Source: Pseudarthrobacter sp. fls2-241-R2A-127 (GTDB lineage Bacteria; Actinomycetota; Actinomycetes; Actinomycetales; Micrococcaceae). From it: a stretch of DNA of 64,000 bases. Position 1 is the first letter of the stretch; each line of letters opens with the position of its first letter. The notes under the pieces are model-generated. The model searched no databases and was not told the origin of the DNA. It saw only the letters and a list, made by a program, of their open reading frames with translations. Below, piece by piece: positions 1 to 7,970 of the stretch. The position numbers were made by a program, and so were the translations under genes. The stretch lies in NCBI RefSeq assembly GCF_030209355.1, contig NZ_JARVSF010000008.1, positions 248,001 through 312,000 of the forward strand. The letters run 5' to 3'.

Positions 1-96
1 GGAGCCGCCCGCGTCTACGATCCGATCGTCATGGGCGAAAACGGTGAGGACCAGTACGGTGTCTTCCTCAAGGATTACAAGCCCAGCCCCTGGTGA
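1..96 (+). CDS. C-terminal end of an unidentified protein (5' truncated)
   Basis: An open frame enters from the left edge and stops at TGA 94-96, giving 31 residues that end in DYKPSPW. The fragment is rich in acidic and aromatic residues and has no membrane segment. It is too short for me to assign a family. It is followed after 18 bp by the next plus-strand gene, so the two could be co-transcribed. Coding status is inferred from the open frame and matching codon use only. Confidence 0.5.
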   Translation, partial: GAARVYDPIVMGENGEDQYGVFLKDYKPSPW

Positions 97-114
97 AGGG
101 CGTATGCTCACGGC

Positions 115-585
115 ATGAGCAACGAGTCATCAACCCAAGTGGAGAACCTGGAACACCACGATTGCTGGGCTTTGCTGCGGACCGTCTCCGTGGGCAGGCT
201 CGCCGTGCTCGCGGACGGGCGGCCGGACATCTTTCCGGTCAACTACACAGTGGACGGCGGCACACTGGTGTTCCGCACGGGCCAGGGCACCAAGCTCTCC
301 GCAGCAACCGGTGAGGATGCCGCCGTCGCCGTGGAGGCAGACGGAGTGGACCCAAACACGGGCCTGGCATGGAGCGTGGTGATCAAGGGGACCGCCGCCC
401 TGGTCAAAAGCACCGAAGAGGTCCTCGACACCTCCCGCCTTTACCTCTTCCCCTGGCAGTCAGGACGCAAGGATGCGTTCGTGCGCATCACCCCGGACTC
501 CATCACCGGCCGGCGGTTCAAAGTCACCGATCCGATGACCTGGTGGACGCAGATCAGCAGTTCCGCCAGGACAGCGCCGGAATAG
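115..585 (+). CDS. Pyridoxamine 5'-phosphate oxidase-like flavin-binding split-barrel protein
   Basis: This is a 156-residue protein of the PNPOx-like split-barrel family, which usually binds FMN or F420 as a small dimer. The N-terminal half has the family pattern: a Cys-Trp-x-Leu-Leu segment, then VGRLAV, then DIFPVNY, then a strand with VFRTGQGTK, where the phosphate of the flavin normally sits. A second barrel half (VVIKGTAALV) and a C-terminal RITPDSITGRRF strand follow. Size fits the family. The substrate cannot be told from sequence; such genes are often annotated as nitroimidazole- or heme-related without proof. The ATG has a modest purine-rich upstream stretch, and a strong hairpin follows the stop. 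Confidence 0.85.
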   Translation: MSNESSTQVENLEHHDCWALLRTVSVGRLAVLADGRPDIFPVNYTVDGGTLVFRTGQGTKLSAATGEDAAVAVEADGVDPNTGLAWSVVIKGTAALVKSTEEVLDTSRLYLFPWQSGRKDAFVRITPDSITGRRFKVTDPMTWWTQISSSARTAPE

Positions 586-593
586 GACCGCGC

Positions 594-626
594 CGGCACC
601 CCAGGCCGCTGCGGCCGGGGGTGCCG
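594..626. terminator. Bidirectional hairpin between convergent genes
   Basis: Inverted repeat CGGCACCCC (594-602) with GGGGTGCCG (618-626). Inside it a second G/C stem forms (GGCCGC with GCGGCC around 604-616). It lies in the 44 bp between the plus-strand split-barrel gene and the minus-strand transglutaminase gene, so it can end both transcripts. No U-run is present, as is common in high-GC actinobacteria. Confidence 0.75.
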
Positions 627-629
627 TGG

Positions 630-1481
630 TCAGGCGAGCTGGGTGATCTCGACGCTCACGTTGAGGGCAGACCCGCCGCCGCCGGACAGGATGCCCTTCA
701 GCGGCGGCACGTCGCGGTAGTCCCGGCCCCGCGCCACCGTGACGTGGAAGTCCCCGGCAGGTTTGTGGTTGGTGGGATCCCAGCTGCGCCAGTCGCCGTC
801 CCAAAATTCGAGCCAGGCGTGTGACTGCCCGGCCACGGTCTCTCCGATCCCGGCGCTGGACCGAGGGTGCAGGTAGCCGGAGACATACCGGGCGGGAATC
901 CCGCAACTCCGCAGTGCACCGATGGCAAGGTGGGCCAGGTCCTGGCAGACGCCCTGGCGCTGGCCCCAGGCCTCCTCCGCGTTGGTGGTGACGGCGGTGG
1001 AGCCGGACATGTACGTCATCTCGCCCCGCATCCAGGCAAACACCGCCATGGCAGCCTCATGCGGGTTTTTGCCGGCCACCACGCCGGGAACGATCCCCAG
1101 CACTTCCTCGCCGGGGCCGCTCAGCCGGGACTGCGGCAGCCAGTCGCTGAAGGTGTTCAGCGTATCCGGCGACGCCAGCACGTCCCAGCCCACGATATCC
1201 GCCTCCGTGGGGATCTTTTCCGCCCGGTGCACTTCGACCGTGATGTTCGAAACCACCTCGAGGTGATCGTGCGGCATCTGCATGTCAAAGGCCGTCACCC
1301 TGGTCCCCCAGTAGTCACGGTAGGTGCTGACGGCTGCCTGCGACGGCGACACTTTGACCACGGACTCCAGCACCACCTGCTGGGAGTCCGTCAGCGGCGT
1401 CATCCGGGCTTCGTTGTAGGACAGCGTCACGCGCTTGTTGTATTTGTAGGCCGTCCTGTGGACGATACTCAACCGGGTCAT
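630..1481 (-). CDS. Transglutaminase-like cysteine protease superfamily protein
   Basis: A 283-residue protein with the bacterial transglutaminase N-terminal beta domain (about residues 1-120) and a transglutaminase core. The catalytic triad is readable: Cys179 in QGVCQDLAH, His221 in QSHAWLEF and Asp235 in WDPTN. No signal peptide, so it should be cytosolic. It is the last gene of a minus-strand trio with an alpha-E protein and a circularly permuted ATP-grasp enzyme; its start codon overlaps the alpha-E stop by 4 bp. In this genomic association the family is predicted to hydrolyse or transfer amide/isopeptide bonds formed by the ATP-grasp partner. The product is unknown. Confidence 0.9.
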   Translation of the reverse strand: MTRLSIVHRTAYKYNKRVTLSYNEARMTPLTDSQQVVLESVVKVSPSQAAVSTYRDYWGTRVTAFDMQMPHDHLEVVSNITVEVHRAEKIPTEADIVGWDVLASPDTLNTFSDWLPQSRLSGPGEEVLGIVPGVVAGKNPHEAAMAVFAWMRGEMTYMSGSTAVTTNAEEAWGQRQGVCQDLAHLAIGALRSCGIPARYVSGYLHPRSSAGIGETVAGQSHAWLEFWDGDWRSWDPTNHKPAGDFHVTVARGRDYRDVPPLKGILSGGGGSALNVSVEITQLA

Positions 1482-2404
1482 GACACTTCTCCCACCCAGG
1501 CAAGTTCATCGGCCTGATTGAAGTACTTACGGGAAATGGCATCCGAGGCCTGGGACACGGCCTTCTGCACCCGCTCCATGTGCTCCGGGAGCTCGGACAT
1601 GAGATCGTCCGTCCGGTGGAACTCGAGGAAGGTCCGGGCCTGGCCGACAATGCGGCGGGCGTCGTTGATGAACCCCACCCGCTGCGCTGACGGATCCAGC
1701 TTGGCCAGGCACTCGTCGGCATCGCGCAACGCGTAGACGATCGACCGCGGGAACAGCCGGTCCAGGAGCAGGAATTCGGCCGCGTGCTGGTCCCCGAACG
1801 CCGCCCGCCGGGTGCGCAGGAAGGATTCGTAGGCACCGGCGCAGCGGAGCATGTTGACCCACGACATACCCGCGGAGAGCACGTCGCGGGTGGACAACAT
1901 CCGGGCCGTCATGTCGGCGCGTTCCAGGGAGCGGCCCAGCACCAGGAAGAGCCAGCTTTCGTCGTGGCTCACCGTGGTGTCGGCCAGGCCGCTGACCATG
2001 GCCGTGCGTTCCAGGGTCCAGTTGCAGAAGCGGTAGGTGCCCACCACATCCTTGCGGTGTTGGCTCAGCCCGTAGTACGTGGTGTTCAGGCTCTCCCACA
2101 AACCGGACGAGACGGTCTCCCGGGCGCGGCGGGCGTTCTCCCTCGCAGCGCCCAGGGACCCGGCGATGGACGTGGCACTCGTCTTGTCGTAGGCCAGGGC
2201 GTGCAGCAGCTCAGGCAGCCCAAAGTCCTCACTCTGCGGCCGGGCTCCCATCACGGCCAGGAGTTCCTGGGCAACGCTCCGGCGTTCCTCCATGGGAAGG
2301 TGGTTCAGGCGCTCCAGGTGCACGTCGAGGATGCGGGCGGTGCCGTCCGCCCGCTCCACATAGCGGCCAATCCAAAACAAGGACTCGGCAATACGGCTAA
2401 GCAT
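1478..2404 (-). CDS. Alpha-E domain protein (DUF403)
   Basis: A 308-residue, mostly helical protein beginning MLSRIAESLFWIGRYVERAD, the classic N-terminal signature of the alpha-E family. Conserved charged positions recur through the helices, for example RSLERADMTARML near the middle. No catalytic activity is established for alpha-E proteins. They are nearly always encoded between a circularly permuted ATP-grasp protein and a transglutaminase, as here. The gene overlaps the transglutaminase start by 4 bp and lies 60 bp downstream of the ATP-grasp gene, so the three form one operon. A role as scaffold or peptide-binding partner is inference. Confidence 0.9.
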   Translation of the reverse strand: MLSRIAESLFWIGRYVERADGTARILDVHLERLNHLPMEERRSVAQELLAVMGARPQSEDFGLPELLHALAYDKTSATSIAGSLGAARENARRARETVSSGLWESLNTTYYGLSQHRKDVVGTYRFCNWTLERTAMVSGLADTTVSHDESWLFLVLGRSLERADMTARMLSTRDVLSAGMSWVNMLRCAGAYESFLRTRRAAFGDQHAAEFLLLDRLFPRSIVYALRDADECLAKLDPSAQRVGFINDARRIVGQARTFLEFHRTDDLMSELPEHMERVQKAVSQASDAISRKYFNQADELAWVGEVS

Positions 2405-2464
2405 TCGCGGCTACCTCCTGCGCGTCCGGAACGTTGAAAGAAAAATGCCCGACGGCGGTGCGGC

Positions 2465-4021
2465 TCACTGCTGCTGCTCCGACTGGCGGTCCCGCCAGTT
2501 GCTTTCCACCGGCCAGACGGAGACCCGTTCCCGGACGGTGACCGACTGGCGGGGAACAGTTTCCACCGGCATCTGGGGTGAATCGGCCAAGACCCAAGTG
2601 TCCTTGGATCCGCCGCCCTGGCTTGAATTGACGATTAGGGATCCTTCCTTCAGCGCCACGCGGGTCAGGCCGCCGGGAAGCACCCAGACGTTCTCGCCGT
2701 CGTTCACGGCAAAAGGCCTCAGGTCCACGTGCCGCGGGCCGAACTTGTCCCCGCCAAGGGTGGGAACGGTGGAAAGCTGCAAGACCGGCTGCGCGATCCA
2801 GCCGCGCGGATCGGCGATGATCCGCTGGCGGAGGGCGTCAAGTTCATCCTTGGAGGCGTCCGGGCCGATCACCAGGCCCTTGCCGCCGGAGCCGTCCACG
2901 GGTTTGACCACCAGTTCCGCGAGGTTGTCCAAGGTGTACTCCCGGGCTTCCTTCTCCTCAAGCCGGTAGGTGTCCACGTTGGCGATGATGGGCTCCTCGC
3001 TGAGGTAGTAGCGGATCAGGTCAGGGACGTAACTGTAAACCAGTTTGTCATCCGCTACGCCATTGCCCACGGCGTTGGCGATGGTGACGCCGCCCGCCCG
3101 GGCGGCGTTGACCAGTCCCGGGCAGCCCAGCATGGAGTCGGACCGGAACTGCAGCGGGTCCAGGAAGTCGTCGTCGATCCGCTTGTAGATCACGTCCACG
3201 CGCTGCTCACCGGCGGTGGTGCGCATGTAGACGCGGTTGCCGCGGCAGATGAGGTCGCGGCCTTCGACCAGTTCCACGCCCATCAGGCCGGCCAGGAGGG
3301 TGTGCTCGAAGTAGGCGCTGTTGAAGACGCCCGGGGTGAGGACGACGACGGTGGGATCGTCAACGCCCGCAGGCGCGGTCTTGCGCAGGGCCGAGAGCAG
3401 CCGGCGGGGGTACTCTTCCACCGGCCGGATGAGCTGCTGGCCGAAGGCTTCGGGCAGGCCCTTGGCCATCGCACGCCGGTTCTCCAGCACGTAGCTCACG
3501 CCGGACGGGACACGGACGTTGTCTTCCAGGACGCGGAAAGTGCCGGCGGCGTCGCGGACCACGTCGATGCCAGAGATATGGACACGGACCCCGCCGGCCG
3601 GTTCAAAGCCGTGCACCTGGCGGTGGAAGTGTGCACTGGTGGTCACCAGCTGGCGCGGGATGACGCCGTCGGAGACGACGGTCATCTTGTCGTAGACGTC
3701 GTTCAGGAACGCCTCAAGGGCGCGTACGCGCTGGGCGACGCCGCGTTCCAGGACGCTCCACTCCGCTGCGGGGATGACGCGGGGCACGATGTCCAGCGGG
3801 AACGGCCGTTCCTCGCCCGCGTAGTCGAACGTGACGCCGCGGTCCAGGAAGGTGCGGGCCATCGAGTCCGCGCGCGCACTCACGTCCGCCAGCGAGAGCT
3901 TCCGGAGGGCGTCCGCCACCTGCCCGTACGAGTCCCTGGCCTGCTGGCCGGGGGCGAACATCTCGTCGTATGCCCCGGTGCGGCCTGCGGCCTCGGAGTA
4001 ATCCTGGAATAGGTCTGACAT
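2465..4021 (-). CDS. Circularly permuted type 2 ATP-grasp protein (DUF404/DUF407)
   Basis: First gene of the ATP-grasp/alpha-E/transglutaminase operon. With the start chosen here (MSDLFQDYSEA) it is 518 residues. In-frame ATGs also exist at 4057 and 4066; none has a strong Shine-Dalgarno sequence, and the N-terminal MSDLF matches where I remember family members beginning. Family features are visible: RVIPAAEW near the N-terminus, FRVLEDNVRVPSG, IYKRIDDDFLDP, the nucleotide-binding VVKPVDGSGGKG loop, and HVDLRPF near the C-terminus. ATP-grasp enzymes form amide bonds through acyl-phosphates. This subfamily has no proven substrate, but ligation of an amino acid or peptide is the expected reaction. 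Confidence 0.9.
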   Translation of the reverse strand: MSDLFQDYSEAAGRTGAYDEMFAPGQQARDSYGQVADALRKLSLADVSARADSMARTFLDRGVTFDYAGEERPFPLDIVPRVIPAAEWSVLERGVAQRVRALEAFLNDVYDKMTVVSDGVIPRQLVTTSAHFHRQVHGFEPAGGVRVHISGIDVVRDAAGTFRVLEDNVRVPSGVSYVLENRRAMAKGLPEAFGQQLIRPVEEYPRRLLSALRKTAPAGVDDPTVVVLTPGVFNSAYFEHTLLAGLMGVELVEGRDLICRGNRVYMRTTAGEQRVDVIYKRIDDDFLDPLQFRSDSMLGCPGLVNAARAGGVTIANAVGNGVADDKLVYSYVPDLIRYYLSEEPIIANVDTYRLEEKEAREYTLDNLAELVVKPVDGSGGKGLVIGPDASKDELDALRQRIIADPRGWIAQPVLQLSTVPTLGGDKFGPRHVDLRPFAVNDGENVWVLPGGLTRVALKEGSLIVNSSQGGGSKDTWVLADSPQMPVETVPRQSVTVRERVSVWPVESNWRDRQSEQQQ

Positions 4022-4134
4022 GTCCAATAGCCAACCATCTTTTTGTTTCGAATTCATTACTGCCATCCATTCTGGCGTGTTGGCACCGATGGCCCGGTTC
4101 GTACTTTACGGGCCTCTTCGGGCACAGTAGGTGA

Positions 4135-5193
4135 GTGCCAGACAGCAGAAGCCTCCCAGCGCCGGGCCACGGCGGTTCCCGACGCCCGCTCGTCCGGCTC
4201 ATCGCAGGCTTCCTGACCGCGGCGGCCGCCGTTGCGGCGGCATTCCTGGTGCACGGACTTGTTCCTGCGCTGCCGGCCATGACCGTGGCTGTGGTCCTGG
4301 GTGTCCTCGCCGCCAACCTGCCCGGAACAGGAGCCTGGACGGCGGGACGCGCCCGGCCTGGGCTGGACTTCGCCGGCAAGCACCTGATGCGCGGCGGGAT
4401 CGTGCTCCTGGGCCTGAAAGTCAGCGTCATGGACGTCCTGGGCCTGGGGTGGCTGGCGTTGGTCCTGATAGTGGGCGTCGTGGCTGCAAGCTTCGGCGGA
4501 ACCTACGCGATCTCCCGACTGTTCCGCCTGCCCCCGGTGACATCGCTCCTGGTGGCCACCGGATTCTCCATCTGCGGCGCCTCGGCAATCGGCGCCATGG
4601 CCGCCGTCCGCCGCATCCGGCACGCAGATACCGTCCTGCCGGTTGCCCTGGTGACGCTCTGCGGAACCCTGGCCATCGGGGTCCTCCCCCTGCTTTCCCA
4701 TCCGCTGGGGCTTTCGGCAGCCGTCTTCGGCGCATGGACGGGCGCCTCGGTGCACGACGTCGGCCAGGTGGTGGCCACGGCGCAAACCGCCGGCACGGCG
4801 GCACTGGCGATCGCCGTCGTCGTCAAGCTCACCCGGGTCCTGCTGCTGGCCCCCGTCGCCGCGCTGGCGGGCGCGCACCACCGCCGCGGGGCCCGCCCCC
4901 AGACGGAACCGGACGGTGCCACGTCCAAAAGGCCGCCGCTGGTGCCGCTGTTTGTCCTCGGATTCGTAGCCATGGTGGCCCTGCGGTCAACGGGCTGGCT
5001 GTCCGCCGGCTGGCTCGAAACCGGAGCCACCCTGCAGGACATCCTCCTGGGCGCGGCTTTGTTCGGACTGGGCTCCGCGGTGCGGATCCGCACCCTGCTC
5101 CACACCGGCGGCCAGGCACTCCTCGCGGCCCTCGCCTCCTGGCTCCTGATTGCGGTGCTGGGCCTCGCCGCCGCCTTCGTGATAGCGGGCTGA
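4135..5193 (+). CDS. YeiH family putative sulfate exporter (UPF0324)
   Basis: A 352-residue integral membrane protein with about ten hydrophobic segments. The family pattern is clear: LGVLAANL followed by the GLDFAGKHLMRGGIVLLGLKVS stretch, FGGTYAISRLF, a GFSICGASAIGAMA segment, and GAWTGASVHDVGQVVA. YeiH-type proteins are annotated as sulfate exporters on weak evidence, so the substrate is uncertain. It starts at GTG 4135 and is divergent from the ATP-grasp operon. Pro- and Arg-rich residues precede the first membrane helix. Aminopeptidase N follows 33 bp later and may be co-transcribed. Confidence 0.85.
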   Translation: MPDSRSLPAPGHGGSRRPLVRLIAGFLTAAAAVAAAFLVHGLVPALPAMTVAVVLGVLAANLPGTGAWTAGRARPGLDFAGKHLMRGGIVLLGLKVSVMDVLGLGWLALVLIVGVVAASFGGTYAISRLFRLPPVTSLLVATGFSICGASAIGAMAAVRRIRHADTVLPVALVTLCGTLAIGVLPLLSHPLGLSAAVFGAWTGASVHDVGQVVATAQTAGTAALAIAVVVKLTRVLLLAPVAALAGAHHRRGARPQTEPDGATSKRPPLVPLFVLGFVAMVALRSTGWLSAGWLETGATLQDILLGAALFGLGSAVRIRTLLHTGGQALLAALASWLLIAVLGLAAAFVIAG

Positions 5194-5226
5194 GCCAACC
5201 TAAGGGCACCGTGATTAGATAGCCGG

Positions 5227-7860
5227 GTGTCACATGAGAATCTGCAGCGCCGCGAAGCCGCTGAACGTTCAGTCCTGATCAACACCACCAGTTACGACAT
5301 CTCGCTGGACGTGCGGCAAGCGGCGGATCCCGCGGTCGCAGGGTATGCGAGTCGCAGCGTTATCAATTTCACGGCCTCCGAGCCAGGCACCAGCACGTTC
5401 CTGGATTTCATTGGCAGCGATGTCCACAGCGTGTTCCTCAACGGCAAGGGGCTGCCGGTGGTGGAGGTGGTGGATGGTGCCCGGATCCGGCTGGACAACC
5501 TGCAGGCAGAGAACCAGGTGACCGTTACCGGCACGGCGTTGTACAGCCGCTCAGGGGAAGGCATGCACCGGTTCGTGGACCCGGCCGACGGCCAGTGCTA
5601 CCTGTACACCCAGTACGAGCCGGCCGACGCCCGCCGGGTCTTCGCGAACTTCGAGCAGCCGGACCTCAAGGCCACCTACACCTTCCATGTGATGGCACCG
5701 GCCCACTGGCAGGTGGCCTCCAACGGCGCCGAGGTGAACCGCACCCTGCTGGCCAGCGATCCGGCCACCGCCAGGTGGGACTTTGCCACCACGCTGCCCA
5801 TGTCCACCTACATCACGACGATCCTGGCCGGCCCCTACTTCAAGGCAGAGGACCGCTGGGAGGCAACGCTCGACGACGGGACCCGGCTGGACGTTCCCCT
5901 GGGCCTTTACTGCCGGGCATCGATGGGGGATTCCTTCGACACGGAGGCGCTGTTCGGGCTGACCAAGGCCGGGCTGGATTTCTTCAACCGCCTCTTCGAC
6001 TTCCCCTATCCGTGGGGAAAGTACGACCAGGCCTTCGTGCCCGAGTACAACCTGGGCGCCATGGAAAATCCGGGCCTGGTCACCTTCACGGAAAGTTATG
6101 TCTTCACGTCCCGCGCCACGGATGCGCAGTACCAGGGCCGGGCCAACACCCTGATGCACGAGATGGCGCACATGTGGTTCGGCGACCTGGTGACCATGCA
6201 GTGGTGGGATGATCTCTGGCTGAAGGAATCGTTCGCCGACTATATGGGCACCCTGGGCGTTGACCAGGCCACTGACTGGGACACCGCCTGGGTCAACTTC
6301 GCCAACAAACGCAAGGCGTGGGCGTATGTCCAGGACCAGCTCCCCACCACGCACCCGATCGTGGCGGACATACCCGACCTCGAAGCGGCCAAGCAGAACT
6401 TCGACGGCATCACGTACGCCAAGGGCGCCTCGGTCCTGAAGCAACTGGTGGCCTACGTCGGCTTTGACGCCTTCATTGCCGGATCGCGGGAGTACTTCCG
6501 CAACCACGCCTACGGAAACACCACGCTGGCGGACCTCCTTGAGGCCCTCCAGGCGGCTTCCGGCCGGGACTTGTCCGGCTGGGCCCACCAGTGGCTGAAG
6601 ACGTCCGGGATCTCCACTTTGTCCCTGCACGCGGGCACCGGAGGGCCCGACGGCGGCCAGCTGGCTGGTGTGTCCATCGTCCAGGAGGCAGTGGACCCGG
6701 TCACCGGACGCGAAGAGCTGCGGCCGCACCGCCTTCGCATCGGCTCCTACGACTTCGACGGCGACGGGGCCTTGGTCCGCACCGGCAGCATCGAAACCGA
6801 CGTGGCCGGCGCCAGGACAGAAGTGCCCGGGCTGGACGGACAGCCACGGCCGGCCCTCATCCTGGTCAACGATGACGATCTGACGTATGCCAAGGTACGG
6901 CTGGACCGGGGTTCCCTGGCAACCGTCCGCACCTCCCTGGACAGAATCGTCGACCCCATGGCCCGCGCCCTCTGCTGGACGGCCCTGTGGAACTCGGCCC
7001 GCGACGCGCAGACCCCTGCCGCCCTCTACGTTGACGCCGTAGCCGCCTTCGCGCCGGCTGAAACCGGGATCGGCGTCCTGCTGAACGTCCTCGACAACGC
7101 GGCCACCGCCGTCGAACACTACATCCCGCCGGCAGACAGGGCTTCGGTCCGGGCGTCCTTCCTCACCACCGCGGCAGCCGAACTGGACCGGGCCGTGCCG
7201 GGCTCGGACCAGCAACTGGCCTGGGCACGGACCCTGGCGGGCCTCAGCCGTCACGATGCCGCCATGCTGCCCCGGCTCCGCGGCCTGCTGGACGGCTCTG
7301 CTCCCGTGGCGGGCCTGGCGGTTGACGCTGACCTGCGGTGGCAACTGTGGCACGCGCTGGCCGCCCATGGACAGGCCACCGCGGCCGAACTCGATGCCGA
7401 ACTTGCCCGGGACACCACAGCCTCCGGCCGTGCCGGGCATGCCACGGCCCTGGCATCCCGCCCCGACCCTGGCGTGAAGTCCGCGGCATGGAACGCCGCC
7501 GTGCACGGCAACGAGCTTTCCAACCAGCTGCTGACAGCCACCATCAACGGGTTCACCACGGCACCGGCAGAGTTGCTGGCCCCGTACATCGATCCGTACT
7601 TCGATTGCCTGCGGACCGTCTGGGATGGGCGGAGCATCGAAATCGCTACCCGGATTGTCCGGGGCCTCTACCCTGTGGCCCAAGACCTCGCAGAGGGCTC
7701 GGTGCCCGACGAGCATCCAGTGATCCGGCGGACGGATGACTGGCTGGCGGCCAACCCGGATGCACCGCGCGCCTTGCGCCGGATCATCATCGAACAGCGA
7801 AGCCACCTGCTGCGCGCACTCACGGCGCAGGCCGCCGCGGTTCCCCCACCGGTACCCTAA
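5227..7860 (+). CDS. pepN: Aminopeptidase N (M1 family zinc metallopeptidase)
   Basis: An 877-residue cytosolic M1 aminopeptidase that removes N-terminal residues from peptides. The exopeptidase motif GAMEN is at residues 277-281. The zinc motif is H311-E312-x-x-H315 with the third ligand Glu334 in WLKESFADY, exactly 18 residues after His315. The C-terminal half is the helical ERAP1-like domain usual in actinobacterial PepN, so length is normal. The start is GTG 5227, shortly downstream of the YeiH gene. The stop codon lies inside a strong hairpin that probably terminates the transcript. Confidence 0.96.
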   Translation: MSHENLQRREAAERSVLINTTSYDISLDVRQAADPAVAGYASRSVINFTASEPGTSTFLDFIGSDVHSVFLNGKGLPVVEVVDGARIRLDNLQAENQVTVTGTALYSRSGEGMHRFVDPADGQCYLYTQYEPADARRVFANFEQPDLKATYTFHVMAPAHWQVASNGAEVNRTLLASDPATARWDFATTLPMSTYITTILAGPYFKAEDRWEATLDDGTRLDVPLGLYCRASMGDSFDTEALFGLTKAGLDFFNRLFDFPYPWGKYDQAFVPEYNLGAMENPGLVTFTESYVFTSRATDAQYQGRANTLMHEMAHMWFGDLVTMQWWDDLWLKESFADYMGTLGVDQATDWDTAWVNFANKRKAWAYVQDQLPTTHPIVADIPDLEAAKQNFDGITYAKGASVLKQLVAYVGFDAFIAGSREYFRNHAYGNTTLADLLEALQAASGRDLSGWAHQWLKTSGISTLSLHAGTGGPDGGQLAGVSIVQEAVDPVTGREELRPHRLRIGSYDFDGDGALVRTGSIETDVAGARTEVPGLDGQPRPALILVNDDDLTYAKVRLDRGSLATVRTSLDRIVDPMARALCWTALWNSARDAQTPAALYVDAVAAFAPAETGIGVLLNVLDNAATAVEHYIPPADRASVRASFLTTAAAELDRAVPGSDQQLAWARTLAGLSRHDAAMLPRLRGLLDGSAPVAGLAVDADLRWQLWHALAAHGQATAAELDAELARDTTASGRAGHATALASRPDPGVKSAAWNAAVHGNELSNQLLTATINGFTTAPAELLAPYIDPYFDCLRTVWDGRSIEIATRIVRGLYPVAQDLAEGSVPDEHPVIRRTDDWLAANPDAPRALRRIIIEQRSHLLRALTAQAAAVPPPVP

Positions 7861-7885
7861 CCTCGCTGCGCTCGGCTAGGGTACC
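7851..7885 (+). terminator. Hairpin overlapping the pepN stop codon
   Basis: Perfect inverted repeat GGTACCCTA (7851-7859) and TAGGGTACC (7877-7885). The 17-nt loop itself can pair weakly. The left arm contains most of the pepN stop codon. It probably ends pepN transcription and may also protect the convergent lplA transcript. Confidence 0.7.
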
Positions 7886-7897
7886 TTGCCGGCGTGG

Positions 7898-7970
7898 GCC
7901 CACTCATCGATTGCTGGGTAAACGTCGTTTTGGGGCGCCAAAAGGACAATTACGCAGCACTCGATGGGGC
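7898..7970. repeat. 73-nt long imperfect palindrome between pepN and lplA
   Basis: Nested arms pair in order. GCCC (7898-7901) pairs with GGGC (7967-7970). The 17-nt arm 7905-7921 pairs with 7950-7966 with 15 matches. The arm 7924-7933 pairs with 7938-7947 with 9 of 10 matches around a GGCG loop. The element fills the gap from the pepN terminator to the lplA stop codon. It could be an extended terminator, an RNA-processing hairpin or a REP/MITE-like repeat unit; a genome search is needed to tell. Confidence 0.6.

Noticed and set aside
5551-7806. 751-residue open frame on the minus strand opposite pepN
   Set aside because: The plus strand encodes PepN with all M1 motifs. The antisense frame is Gly/Arg/Val-rich with no recognisable domain, typical of a GC3-driven shadow.
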